Of a stretch of DNA of 64,000 nt, positions 26,441 through 35,310 are shown piece after piece. This stretch comes from Bacillus thuringiensis (GTDB lineage Bacteria > Bacillota > Bacilli > Bacillales > Bacillaceae_G): positions 490,978-554,977 of the forward strand of contig NZ_JACYOF010000003.1 in the NCBI RefSeq assembly GCF_014932895.1, in the 5' to 3' direction. A program made the position numbers and the translations under genes. Position 1 is the stretch's first letter. Each line of letters starts with the position of its first letter. The notes beneath the pieces are model-generated. The model worked only from the letters and a program-made list of their open reading frames with translations, was not told the origin of the DNA and searched no databases.

Positions 26441-26608
26441 ATGGAAACTGTATTTAAAAATGAAGTTTTAAAAGAAGCAAAATCATATATGCTACTTGGT
26501 AAATTGCTTGCAATGGGACCAGTCTGTCCTTTTTCAAGCAAACTTCATATAGAAAACAGTGACCGGAAGCTTTTTGTACCCCTATCTCGCTCAAGTATGC
26601 TAAGATGA
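26441..26608 (+). CDS. 55-residue protein of unknown function
   Basis: The frame starts METVFKNEVLKEAKSYMLL with an excellent AAAGGAGG ten bases upstream. It ends KLFVPLSRSSMLR. It is soluble, mildly basic and not a known family. A terminator follows at 26647. It lies at the head of the region leading to the ABC-F remnant, so it could be an independent gene or a long regulatory leader. Confidence 0.55.
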   Translation: METVFKNEVLKEAKSYMLLGKLLAMGPVCPFSSKLHIENSDRKLFVPLSRSSMLR

Positions 26609-26646
26609 TTTTTTATTAAATTTCACTTAAAAAAATTATGTTTACT

Positions 26647-26675
26647 AGACGCCGTCTCTGTTTGGCGTCTTTTTG
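26647..26675 (+). terminator. Terminator 1 in the ABC-F leader region
   Basis: AGACGCC, a ten-base loop, GGCGTCT and a T run. It ends the 55-residue gene's transcript or acts as the first attenuator. Confidence 0.8.
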
Positions 26676-26750
26676 TGTTTTAACATAAAAGAGATAGCAT
26701 AATCATAGTTATTTTTAGATTAAATTTATAGTGTATTATGCAGTCTTTAG

Positions 26751-26776
26751 GCGCCGATTCCATCGGCGCTTTTTTA
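26751..26776 (+). terminator. Terminator 2 / attenuator before the ABC-F gene
   Basis: GCGCCGAT, TCC, ATCGGCGC and seven T. It stands just before the ribosome site of the 10-codon frame, with no gene ending immediately upstream. That placement is typical of an attenuator controlling the gene downstream. Confidence 0.8.
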
Positions 26777-26795
26777 CATTTTAAAGGAGAAATTT

Positions 26796-26828
26796 ATGAT
26801 GAAAATATTTTTGTGGATTCCATGCTAG
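26796..26828 (+). CDS. Ten-codon leader peptide frame
   Basis: AAAGGAGA then MMKIFLWIPC and TAG. A strong ribosome site on a very short frame 51 bp before an ABC-F start resembles the leader peptides of ribosome-mediated attenuation. It is an inferred regulatory frame, with no evidence of translation. Confidence 0.45.
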   Translation: MMKIFLWIPC

Positions 26829-26879
26829 CAAAATACGTTGAAAATATAAAAGAATTAAAAATAAGAAAGAGTGAAAAAT

Positions 26880-28034
26880 ATGTTATTGCAATTAAAAGAC
26901 ATTAACAAAAGCTACACAGGTGAAATTATACTTTCAAATATATCAATGAAAATTGAGCCAGGTGAACGAATTGGCTTAGTAGGGGTAAATAGTGCTGGAA
27001 AATCAACCTTATTAAAAATTATTGCTGGAGACATTCCATACGATAGTGGAGCTGTTCATATAAGAAAAGAAACGAAAATCGGTTATTTACGTCAAAATAG
27101 TGGACTACAAATGGATAACACTCTCTGGAACGAGATGCTGAGCTTTTTTTCAAATCTAATACATGTTGAAGAAGAACTTAGAGAATTAGAGAAAGAAATG
27201 GGTGAACCTTCTTTAATTAATAAGCCTACGGAATATGAAAGAATCTTGAATCGATATGCAGAAAAATCGGATTGGTTTACGCAACATGGCGACTATGAAA
27301 TTGAGACTAAAATCCGTGGTATCCTTCATGAAATGGGCTTAGGAGATGTTCCACCAGAAACACTCATTCAGAATTTGAGCGGTGGTCAGAAAACTAGGCT
27401 TGCTTTAGCTAAAATACTGCTAGAAGAGCCAGGTTTACTTATTTTAGATGAGCCCACAAACCATTTAGATTTTGCCACTTTATCTTGGTTAGAAAATTAT
27501 TTGAAAGCCTATTCGGGTGCTATTTTAGTTGTCTCTCATGATCGTTTCTTTTTAGATTCACTTGTTACGGGAATTTACGAAATCGAACGAAGTGTAGCTC
27601 GAAAATATACGGGTAACTATTCGAAATATGTTGAGAGTAAAGAAAAAGATCGTGAACTTCATGCTAAAAAATATGCATTACAACAAAATCAAATCGAAAA
27701 AATGGAAGACTATGTTTGACGTAATATCACTATGGCAACATCCGCCAAAAGCGCTAAAAATAAACGGAAGCAAATTGAAAGGATTCAGCGGATAGATAAG
27801 CCACAAAATGAACTAAAGAGAACACAAATGTCATTTTCAATAGAAAAATCTTCTCATAAGGAAGTGTTACAAGTTAAAGAATTAAGCATCTACATCGATG
27901 AGAAAAATAATCGAAGGCCACTATTCTATATAAAATTTATTTCTTTTCGTAACCATATTTGTACAAGAACCTTTTGTCAATTTACGGTTGTGGTTTGTAT
28001 CTGTTTATACTCGCGAAATATTTTAATTCTCTAG
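26880..28034 (+). pseudogene. Antibiotic-resistance-type ABC-F protein, interrupted and truncated
   Basis: A remnant of a ribosome-protection ABC-F gene (Msr/Vga/VmlR-like). The first ATPase domain is intact: Walker A GVNSAGKSTLL, signature NLSGGQKTRLALA, Walker B LLILDEPTNHLD and H-loop VVSHDRF. The linker then meets an in-frame TGA at 27717-27719, and the frame resumes at CGT with RNITMATSAKSAKNKRKQIE, as expected of an ABC-F linker. A CGA to TGA change is the simplest cause. The second ATPase domain starts (VLQVKELSIYI) but decays after about 27940 into unrelated sequence, without its own Walker A. A GTG at 26871 is an alternative start; the ribosome site is weak. It is not expected to give a working protein. 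Confidence 0.85.
27952..27990 (-). promoter_or_regulatory. Second copy of the XRE-gene promoter/operator
   Basis: On the minus strand TTGACA (27975-27980), 17 bp, TATGGT (27952-27957), with CAATTTACGGTTG at 27978-27990 overlapping the -35. The same layout lies upstream of the XRE regulator. It now points into the ABC-F remnant and drives no visible gene. Confidence 0.5.
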
Positions 28035-28057
28035 GAGAAAACCGTTTTATATACACA

Positions 28058-28702
28058 CTAAAATTCTTTATTATTATATAAAAATGTAGCAATCACAAAA
28101 GAAACAATATATATTACAACACCAAATAATGTATATAAAACCGGAACGTACAAGGATGAATTTAAGAATGGTATTTGTTCTATAAGATAGCCAATTATGC
28201 TTTGTAATCCAAAGGTGGCTAAAAGCCCCCCACATGCCCCTCCTATTGTAATAACATCAGATTTTTCCGCCCCAAAAACATAGAGGAGTGGATAAGCTAT
28301 AGCCCCAGCATTGAGAACTATAAAAGTACCAAAAGAAACCGTATTAAAGACACGTTCATCAATTGATGTACCTGAAACTAGACCATGCACACAAAATATC
28401 CCATATGCTAATAAAGTACCAATACTCACAACTATAAAATAGAAACAATAATGACTTTGCACAACATTACTTCTAGTAATCGGTAAAGTAAGTACATACT
28501 TATCATAACAAGACTTACTCTCATATTTAATAACTTCAAGTGCAGGCATTGCCATAAGCAAAGTACTTAACATAGCAATAAAACGGTACATTGACGTATC
28601 TCCAATGTAAAAAATTAATCCTGCCCCCACTATCGCTACACCTGCATACACAAATAAAGTTCGATAAACTAGGTAGTAGTTTGTTAATAATAAACCCCAC
28701 AT
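28058..28702 (-). CDS. ABC-2-type transporter permease
   Basis: A 214-residue membrane protein with six predicted helices of the small ABC-2 permease class (residues 1-35 TM pair, then a basic loop around KYESKSCYDKYVLTLPITRS). The YxxxLPITR-type motif is typical of permeases paired with BcrA-like ATPases. Its ATG immediately follows the ATPase stop (28703), so the two are coupled. The substrate is unknown. Confidence 0.85.
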   Translation of the reverse strand: MWGLLLTNYYLVYRTLFVYAGVAIVGAGLIFYIGDTSMYRFIAMLSTLLMAMPALEVIKYESKSCYDKYVLTLPITRSNVVQSHYCFYFIVVSIGTLLAYGIFCVHGLVSGTSIDERVFNTVSFGTFIVLNAGAIAYPLLYVFGAEKSDVITIGGACGGLLATFGLQSIIGYLIEQIPFLNSSLYVPVLYTLFGVVIYIVSFVIATFLYNNKEF

Positions 28703-29554
28703 TTATTTTTCACTCCTCGTTAATAAGACACTCATTTCTTCTATCGAGATAGTTCTATGAGTAATCCCACTTGGTAATTTTTTTACATCTGATACAAGTA
28801 CATTGAAATAAGAACCTTGGTTTCTTTTCGCCACAACTATATCCTTGTTAATTAAAGTTAGTTGTTTCTCATCAACTTCTACAATAGAGTAACTTTCCAA
28901 AACCTTATCCTTTTCTTCATTCAATAAAATTTCTCCATCTTTTATAATAATAAGATGGCTAGCTATTTTCTCTACATCACTCATAATATGAGAAGAAAGT
29001 AATATACCACCGTTACTTTTACTCACAAAACTTTTTAATTCCTCTAACACATCCTCCCTAGATGAAGGATCAAGACCTCCCGTCGCTTCATCTAGGATTA
29101 ATAATTTTGCATTATGCGACAGCGCAACAGCTATAGATAGTTTCATTGACATCCCACGCGAGAATTCAACTATTTTTTCAGCAGTAGGTAAAGAGAAAGA
29201 ATTAACTAATCGATAAAAATTTTCTCTGTCCCAAGATTCAAACATCTTTTCAAAAACCTTATTTAGTTGTTTTATTGTAAGATGGGCCGGTAGATTCATA
29301 GCATCAAATACGACTCCAATCTTTTCCTTAATCTTGGTATGTTTATTTATATTTTCTTCACCAAATATTTTTACTGTACCGCTATCTTTTGAAATTAATT
29401 CTAGTACTGTTTTAAAGGTTGTTGATTTCCCTGCCCCATTGTCACCAATAAATCCAACAATTGATCCAGACGGCACATTAAATGAAACATCTCTTAAAAC
29501 AATTTTGTTCCTAAATGATTTACTCAAATTTTTAATTTCTAAAAGGTTTGACAT
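28703..29554 (-). CDS. ABC transporter ATPase, BcrA-like
   Basis: A 283-residue ATPase with Walker A GDNGAGKSTTF, a degenerate signature EFSRGMSMKLSIA (SRGM in place of SGGQ), Walker B LLILDEATGGLDPSSRED and H-loop LSSHIMSD. The signature change is common in this BcrA-like group. The start at 29554 is chosen after GGGGTGG at a five-base gap; GTG 29563 and ATG 29557 are less likely. It lies between its regulator and permease, an antimicrobial-peptide or lipid export module by family. Confidence 0.87.
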   Translation of the reverse strand: MSNLLEIKNLSKSFRNKIVLRDVSFNVPSGSIVGFIGDNGAGKSTTFKTVLELISKDSGTVKIFGEENINKHTKIKEKIGVVFDAMNLPAHLTIKQLNKVFEKMFESWDRENFYRLVNSFSLPTAEKIVEFSRGMSMKLSIAVALSHNAKLLILDEATGGLDPSSREDVLEELKSFVSKSNGGILLSSHIMSDVEKIASHLIIIKDGEILLNEEKDKVLESYSIVEVDEKQLTLINKDIVVAKRNQGSYFNVLVSDVKKLPSGITHRTISIEEMSVLLTRSEK

Positions 29555-29614
29555 CATTTCCACCCCTATTCTTAACTTTTAATAAAAAAACGAATAAAAA
29601 TATGTTTTCTCCTA

Positions 29615-30403
29615 TTAAAAATTATCTACTTTTTCTCTCACTTTCTTTTTTAATTTAAAAATAAAACGATTACTGTACTCCTTATTTTCTACTAAAATTC
29701 GATACGTCTCTAATACTCCTAACACACGAACAAAAAGATAAACCCCAATAGCAATAAGTACAACACAGTACGGATAATAATGGACTAATTCTCCTGAAGT
29801 GATTCGTTTTTTCTCAAATAAAAATGGTATCGCTCCTGCTGCAATAAAACAAAATCCGACGATTACTACTGCCGCATACTTTTTCTTAATAATCGCATAT
29901 TTTTTTGTCAATTCTTTTAGAAAGTTTTGATCAAATAGTAGTTCTTCCTTTTTCAATACATTGTATCGACTCTCTTCTATCGTTATAGGTACCATCATTG
30001 CTCCAATTCCAAGGACAGCAATAATAATGACCAGGAATGTAGACATTGTTGCATTTTCTTTAAATAATAAATACGGTATTGTAGATAAAATGAGCAAACT
30101 AAATCCTAACGCTATATATTTAGAAATTTTTTGCCCATACACTACATAACCTTCTGCCATTTCCTTACTTACGTAATAGCCATCCGCATTTTCATTACTT
30201 TGCTCAGCTGTTTCTTTTAATAAGTAATCAAGAGATACCTCGAATACATTTCCAATCATTATTAACTTTTCCGTTTCAGGAAAACCTTGACCGTTTTCCC
30301 ATTTACTAACCGCTTGCCTTGTCGTATTTAATTTTTCAGCTAACGCTTCTTGAGAAAGACCCTTTTCCTTTCTTAATTTAAATAACTTTTCACCAAATCC
30401 CAT
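29615..30403 (-). CDS. Membrane-bound XRE-family regulator
   Basis: A 262-residue one-component regulator. The N-terminal Cro/CI helix-turn-helix spans residues about 6-60 (LRKEKGLSQEALAEKLN then TTRQAVSKWENG). A linker is followed by four hydrophobic segments from about residue 105. Such membrane XRE proteins may sense envelope stress and control the adjacent ABC pair. The start at 30403 follows GGGGG at eight bases; upstream in-frame starts overlap the promoter. Autoregulation is suggested by the operator at 30471-30498. Confidence 0.85.
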   Translation of the reverse strand: MGFGEKLFKLRKEKGLSQEALAEKLNTTRQAVSKWENGQGFPETEKLIMIGNVFEVSLDYLLKETAEQSNENADGYYVSKEMAEGYVVYGQKISKYIALGFSLLILSTIPYLLFKENATMSTFLVIIIAVLGIGAMMVPITIEESRYNVLKKEELLFDQNFLKELTKKYAIIKKKYAAVVIVGFCFIAAGAIPFLFEKKRITSGELVHYYPYCVVLIAIGVYLFVRVLGVLETYRILVENKEYSNRFIFKLKKKVREKVDNF

Positions 30404-30458
30404 ATGTGTGTCCCCCTTTGTTTTCTTAACTAAATTGTATGTAAACATCGCTCTCATC

Positions 30459-30498
30459 TCTATCTTCCTGCGGTTGCACTTTGTCAACTTACGGTTGC
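30459..30498 (-). promoter_or_regulatory. Promoter/operator of the XRE-ABC operon
   Basis: Minus-strand TTGACA (30482-30487), 17 bp, GATAGA (30459-30464). CGGTTGC recurs at 30471-30477 and 30492-30498, 21 bp apart on either side of the -35. CAACTTACGGTTG (30485-30497) is an imperfect palindrome. Confidence 0.6.
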
Positions 30499-30625
30499 GA
30501 TTGTGTTATATAGCGGTTTTCTATACGATTTAGCTGTTTTTCTTCTTTAATTATGGCGATAATAAAAACAGCACCTCCCATTAACAAATTATAATAATTA
30601 AAGGTAATTATTGTTATGAAAAATA

Positions 30626-30654
30626 AAAACCCCTTATTCATTCAAAGGAGTTTT
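30626..30654 (-). terminator. Terminator after the RimJ-type acetyltransferase
   Basis: AAAACCCCTT and AAAGGAGTTTT around eight bases, with a T run on the minus strand. Confidence 0.6.
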
Positions 30655-30668
30655 CGATATGAAATATT

Positions 30669-31229
30669 TCATTTATTCATATATCTTTCCCTAGATATAC
30701 AATACCTTTTCGTATCACGATACTTACCTTTAACAAACAAATCATTTTGAATCGTACACTCATACTCCATATTCAAACGTTTCATTAATCTTTCAGATGC
30801 TTCATTTTCTGAATTGCATCCCGCTTCAATACTATTAAGATGTAACTCATTAAAACCATAACTAAAAAAAGCTAACGCAGCCTCGGTAGCTACTCCTCTT
30901 CCCCAATATTTTCGTGATAAGGCGTATGCAATTTCCGCTTTATGTTTAATTGAATCGTAATTTATAAATCCACAAGTCCCTATGAGTTTTCGTTCCTCTT
31001 TTAGTACTATTCCAAGGGGAGCTACTTTTCCTTTCCCATATTGACTCACAATTTCTTCTATATATTTGTATGTGTCATGTAACGATTGATGAGCATCCCA
31101 TACAGTATATGTTGTCAGCTCTTTATTTGAGGCATACTCAAATATATGTAAACTATCACTCATATTAACTTTCCTTAATATAAGACGTTTCGTATACAAC
31201 GTTGGATATGACCACTTCTCAATTATCAT
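30669..31229 (-). CDS. GNAT acetyltransferase, RimJ/RimL-like
   Basis: A 186-residue N-acetyltransferase. The GNAT acetyl-CoA loop reads SRKYWGRGVATEAAL (R/QxxGxG/A type). It is preceded by GTCGFINYDSIKHKAEIAY and followed by HLNSIEAGCNSENEASERLM, the RimJ/RimL pattern for acting on protein N-termini or small amines. Its ATG overlaps the stop of the upstream zinc-ribbon gene (31226-31229). The substrate is unknown. Confidence 0.87.
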   Translation of the reverse strand: MIIEKWSYPTLYTKRLILRKVNMSDSLHIFEYASNKELTTYTVWDAHQSLHDTYKYIEEIVSQYGKGKVAPLGIVLKEERKLIGTCGFINYDSIKHKAEIAYALSRKYWGRGVATEAALAFFSYGFNELHLNSIEAGCNSENEASERLMKRLNMEYECTIQNDLFVKGKYRDTKRYCISRERYMNK

Positions 31230-31429
31230 AACGGCTTCTGTTTAAACTTTTCATAATTCCGCACTTTTAATAAAAGGATATTCCCGCAATCCGTACAAAT
31301 ATAAGCATCCACAGGTGAAGATGTGAACATCGTCTCCTTTTTCCGTATTTGTGCATATCCGACAAACTCACCTTCTCCTATGTTATAAGAACCACAATTA
31401 GAGCATGTCTGCACGTCTTTCTGTTTCAT
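31226..31429 (-). CDS. Small zinc-ribbon protein
   Basis: A 67-residue protein with CSNC near residue 9 and CTDC near residue 45, a four-Cys zinc ribbon. It has a lysine-rich tail (KVRNYEKFKQKPL). It is coupled to the acetyltransferase by an ATGA overlap. I do not know its role; nucleic-acid or protein binding is typical of such ribbons. Confidence 0.75.
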   Translation of the reverse strand: MKQKDVQTCSNCGSYNIGEGEFVGYAQIRKKETMFTSSPVDAYICTDCGNILLLKVRNYEKFKQKPL

Positions 31430-31581
31430 GAGAGCACCACCTTTAATCTGTTTCTACTCCCTTCGACAGTTCACTTCCATTTCCCTTCCAAAAAACTTCT
31501 TATTCTCTTACATTCCTACAGGAATCTCAGAACAAAAATCGTATATGTACTATGAAATATATTTATTGACGGAGGAATCTT

Positions 31582-32387
31582 ATGAGTACTATTATGACAT
31601 TCAATACAGCACAAGAAATTGAAAACGCAGAAATAGATATGCTTTCTTCTAGATTAAAGGCATTACAAGCGATAACAGAAAATCCAATGCAAGTACAAAT
31701 GAAAAAATTCGGTAGTGCCACTGCCTTTTCATCAAAAGTGATTGCTGGTCCTGCTTTTAATACGGTAAAAGGCCTTACTTTTACAAATACAGATGAGATA
31801 GATGAAATCATCTCTTATTATCAATCGTTACAAATCCCTTGCCGTTTTGAAATTACACCAGCGCAAGGCACAGCTGAACTATTTCAATACTTATCTCAAA
31901 AAGGGGGTTACCAATCCAGCTTCCATACCGCTTTATATAGTATACCGAGAGAAGATTCATCCCTTCTAGCATTTCAGTACGCAAACTGAAAGAAAATGAG
32001 TTCGATATTTTTGCAGACATATATGTACGAGGATTTAATATGCCGTCCTTTACAAAAGATGGTGTTCGTCAAAATAACGAAATTCTTTACAATAAACCAG
32101 GCTGGCATTTTTTCATAGCTGAAGTTCAAAATATCCCTGCAAGTATTGGTGTCCTGTATATAAAGAAAGGTGTCGCATCATTAGCTGCTTCTGCTACTTT
32201 GCCGGAATTTCAGCGTAAAGGTTGTCATACTGCATTAATTCAGAAACGAATAGAAACAGCTATAGCAACAGACTGTCATTTAATAGTTGGACAAGCTCGA
32301 TTTGGTAGCAGTAGTCAAAATAATATGGAACGCGCTCATTTAAAAATCGCCTATACAAAATCAATATGGACTGCGAAAGACATGTAA
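31582..32387 (+). pseudogene. GNAT acetyltransferase broken by a frameshift
   Basis: Two open pieces in different frames form one protein. The first (31582-31989) ends soon after REDSS. The second continues as SSISVRKLKENEFDIFADIY and carries the acetyl-CoA motif LPEFQRKGCHTALIQKRIE. The shift lies at about 31953-31964 and fits a net loss of one base (or a gain of two). A GGAGG site precedes the ATG. Sequence error is possible; the rest of both halves is well preserved, so the break is recent or an assembly artefact. Confidence 0.82.
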
Positions 32388-32457
32388 TTAACATTCTTTC
32401 TCTTCTCATTACAATCTTATACATTTTATGACAATTCCTTTTCTACCCTATTAGTCA

Positions 32458-32471
32458 TTTGAATATTCAAA
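32458..32471. repeat. Palindrome upstream of csbD
   Basis: TTTGAATATTCAAA, a perfect 14-bp palindrome about 90 bp before csbD. A candidate operator; no regulator identified. I see no convincing sigma-B -10 here. Confidence 0.35.
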
Positions 32472-32558
32472 CTAGATTTGTTACGCTATTACTAGATACA
32501 TCATTCAACTTGCAATATGAAAAGAACATTCTGATCAAACTACAAGGAGGAGAAATGT

Positions 32559-32762
32559 ATGACTAAGCATGATTATGGTTTAAAAGAAAAAGTAGAAGGT
32601 GCTTTTGATAAAGTAAAAGGCGAAGTAAAAGAAGTTGTTGGGAAAGTAACTGACAATAAGAAATTACAAGCCGAGGGAAAATGGGATAAAATAAAAGGCA
32701 ATGCTAAAAATACTATCGGTAATGTAAAAGAGAAAGTACATGAATATAAAGAACATAAATAA
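32559..32762 (+). CDS. CsbD-family stress protein
   Basis: A 67-residue, Lys- and Glu-rich protein with the family pattern KEKVEGAFDKVKGEVKEVVG, then KVTDNKKLQAEGKWDKIKGN. CsbD proteins are general-stress proteins, sigma-B dependent in B. subtilis; molecular function unknown. CAAGGAGGAG precedes the ATG, a very strong ribosome site. Confidence 0.92.
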   Translation: MTKHDYGLKEKVEGAFDKVKGEVKEVVGKVTDNKKLQAEGKWDKIKGNAKNTIGNVKEKVHEYKEHK

Positions 32763-32763
32763 T

Positions 32764-32803
32764 AAAAACACGTTAGATGTATTTTCATCTAACGCGTTTT
32801 TTA
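32764..32803. terminator. Terminator after csbD
   Basis: AAACACGTTAGATG and CATCTAACGCGTTT around a six-base loop with a T run; it may also end the urease transcript from the other side. Confidence 0.8.
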
Positions 32804-32864
32804 TTTCATAAAGTTTTACCCATACTCTGTATACATAATATACTAAATAACATACAATATATTT

Positions 32865-33851
32865 TTATTTCTCTATACCCTTTGTAAGTGGTTCTTTAAA
32901 GGCATTTCTATTCCACACAGCAAAAACAATAAGAGAAATAATAAAAAATACAACAAGACATATACCCAAATAATCAAAGTTAACTACTTGTATGAGATTC
33001 CAAAACGGTCCCTGTAAATTATAGCTTTCAACAAGCAAGGATAATAGTTGATAACCCCCTATTAAAAAGGCCGTTATAACAGATATTGAGGTAATTAATA
33101 CATTATACGAATTTCTTATTCGACTATTTTCCATTGCCCACTTATAATTCGTATTCATGAATGTACTATCTAATGTATCCATCAATGACATTCCTGCAGC
33201 AAACAAAATGGGAAAAGCAAATATACTTACAAGTGGAATAGATTGACTTGTTGCAGTTACTGTAGAAAGAGCAATTAATCCAATTTCACTTGCTGTATCA
33301 AAACCAAGCCCAAATAAAAAACCGATCATATACAATTGCTTTTGACTATCAATAAACCTAAATAAGCGCTGCGTGAAACGATATATAAATCCTAAGTTTT
33401 CTGGCTGCTTATCCTCTTGGCTTCGTAAGACTTTAATAAGATACAACAGATTGGTAAGACCGATAATAATAAGGAATGCGCTAGAAATGATTGTACCGAT
33501 AATACCGCCTATAGTAGAAAAACTCTCCATTCCATGTTTTGCTGTTTTTCCAATTAAAGCAATTAATACGATCATCACAAATACTACAGTAGAGTGTCCT
33601 AATGAGAAGTAAAATCCCACCCCCTGTGAGTTTTTACCTTTTTCAATTAATTTCCGAACAGTATTATCAATTGCAACAATATGATCACTATCAAACGCAT
33701 GACGCAATCCTAAAGAATATGCGATAATAGCCATTCCAATTATGCTATTGCCATTATACAGTGCAGGTAATAATAAGAGAATTCCAAGCACATGAAGAAA
33801 TATAATAATAACAAAAAAGTTAGTTGCTTTTTTCAGTTCACTTTTCCACAT
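32865..33851 (-). CDS. nixA: Nickel permease, NiCoT (NixA/HoxN) family
   Basis: A 328-residue, eight-helix transporter for Ni2+ (and perhaps Co2+). The NiCoT signature RHAFDSDHI in helix 2 holds the metal-binding His and Asp. LGFDTASEI and the later DTLDSTFMN motif are also present. It overlaps ureI by 14 bases, and its start follows AAAGGG. As last gene of the urease locus it supplies nickel for the enzyme. Confidence 0.93.
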   Translation of the reverse strand: MWKSELKKATNFFVIIIFLHVLGILLLLPALYNGNSIIGMAIIAYSLGLRHAFDSDHIVAIDNTVRKLIEKGKNSQGVGFYFSLGHSTVVFVMIVLIALIGKTAKHGMESFSTIGGIIGTIISSAFLIIIGLTNLLYLIKVLRSQEDKQPENLGFIYRFTQRLFRFIDSQKQLYMIGFLFGLGFDTASEIGLIALSTVTATSQSIPLVSIFAFPILFAAGMSLMDTLDSTFMNTNYKWAMENSRIRNSYNVLITSISVITAFLIGGYQLLSLLVESYNLQGPFWNLIQVVNFDYLGICLVVFFIISLIVFAVWNRNAFKEPLTKGIEK

Positions 33852-34470
33852 AGTTACTAACCCTTTCTACTTTAAATTGAATACTCTTAAAAAAGAAAAG
33901 TGCCATAATAAAAACTACAATCGTTATAACAGTCGCTAAAATAATTACAAAATTATTTAACACGTCTGTATGATTTGTAAGTGTTAACAGAGCTGGTATC
34001 GTTGCAGTAATCCAAGATTCAATGAAGCAAACAATCCCTACATAAATATGAATCTTCTTTTTCAGCCCATCCTGTAGGAAAAATAAAAACCAAAGGAACG
34101 CCCAAAAGAACCAAATTATTGTACTTTGTAGACTTCCACTCTCATGTGATTGATTCACAATTCCCATAACCATCGCAATAATCGCAACCCAAAGAGAATA
34201 GTAACCTACACCTGAAGAATCGAGTTTTAATATATTCGTAAGACCAACATATAAATAAGTAAAACCAAATAAAAAAATAGTTCCATTAGATAGGATAGTC
34301 CACTCATCGGATTGGCTTCCTGTAAATAATAGATATAATGGTGTCAAAGTTTGTAATGTCCCTACAAATAAATTGAAATACCCTACACTTTTACTATCAA
34401 TGAGTTTAAAAGCTGCTAGTGAATTCATAAATAGAACTGCACCGACAAACAATAATCCCACATTAGTCAT
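33838..34470 (-). CDS. ureI: AmiS/UreI-family urea channel
   Basis: A 210-residue membrane protein with about six helices. The AmiS/UreI pattern appears as MNSLAAFKLIDSKSVGYFNL, FLFGFTYLYVGL and AFLWFLFFLQ. The family forms urea or amide channels, proton-gated in Helicobacter. Location between ureD and nixA supports urea uptake. Whether this one is acid-gated cannot be told. Confidence 0.9.
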   Translation of the reverse strand: MTNVGLLFVGAVLFMNSLAAFKLIDSKSVGYFNLFVGTLQTLTPLYLLFTGSQSDEWTILSNGTIFLFGFTYLYVGLTNILKLDSSGVGYYSLWVAIIAMVMGIVNQSHESGSLQSTIIWFFWAFLWFLFFLQDGLKKKIHIYVGIVCFIESWITATIPALLTLTNHTDVLNNFVIILATVITIVVFIMALFFFKSIQFKVERVSNYVEK

Positions 34471-34488
34471 AGTATCCCCTTCTCCTAC

Positions 34489-35310
34489 TTAATATTTTCG
34501 ATAGGATGTTAATTCTTCATGCAGACAATTCTCTCTAACAAAACGATGACACTGAAAAAATATAGACTCCATATCCTCTGTATTATGACTAAGTATGCGT
34601 ATGACAAGGCCTTTACATGGCATAGAAGATATTCCAATCTTCATATTATTGGTGTTTGAAAGCGACATTTTCAATGCTGCAATCAAATCATTTGTAATGT
34701 TCTCATTAATAACTATAAAAGTACCATAATGGGAATATTGATTTAATATTCCCATTTGATCTAACGACTCTTTGAAAGGGTTTAACAATAGATGATCGTA
34801 AACTACAAGTTTGTTTTCCATATATATTTTTGTTAGCGAATCAAAATATTGGTATGTGAACTTCTCCATATTTGGCGACCAACCAGGCGTAACTGAATCG
34901 CATAAAATTAATGTAGAATTCCTTTGCATATATATATTTGTTTTTTGCTTATATGCTGCATCCTTGTACATAATTAACGGATCTGGTAAATACTCCATAA
35001 CAGCATTCTCATCAATATAAAAATTCAATTCTTGCAAAGCATAACTATTTGGAGTCTTGTAAACTTTCGTTGCTGATTGGCTTGTTATATATGTTTTCGC
35101 ATTTTCACAAACATTTATATTTATAGAATAGAAATCCCCTTTTAAATAACCTCCACCAGAATTCATGATATAGTAATATGCTCTACCATAATCGTCCAAA
35201 TATATTGGCTGCGTTACTTTTAAGGCATCTTTATGATAAACCTTAATCGGTACGGTTTTATGTCTCTTTTCCATCACATCAATGTTTAAGACACCTGTAG
35301 GAGCTTTCAT
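34489..35310 (-). CDS. ureD: Urease accessory protein UreD
   Basis: A 273-residue scaffold protein that binds apo-urease with UreF and UreG so that nickel and CO2 can enter the active site. Typical sequence includes [16 protein letters not shown] and [11 protein letters not shown]. The ATG at 35308-35310 follows AGAAGG and overlaps the ureG stop as ATGA. A longer frame to 35349 lies inside ureG and is not needed. Confidence 0.93.
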   Translation of the reverse strand: MKAPTGVLNIDVMEKRHKTVPIKVYHKDALKVTQPIYLDDYGRAYYYIMNSGGGYLKGDFYSININVCENAKTYITSQSATKVYKTPNSYALQELNFYIDENAVMEYLPDPLIMYKDAAYKQKTNIYMQRNSTLILCDSVTPGWSPNMEKFTYQYFDSLTKIYMENKLVVYDHLLLNPFKESLDQMGILNQYSHYGTFIVINENITNDLIAALKMSLSNTNNMKIGISSMPCKGLVIRILSHNTEDMESIFFQCHRFVRENCLHEELTSYRKY

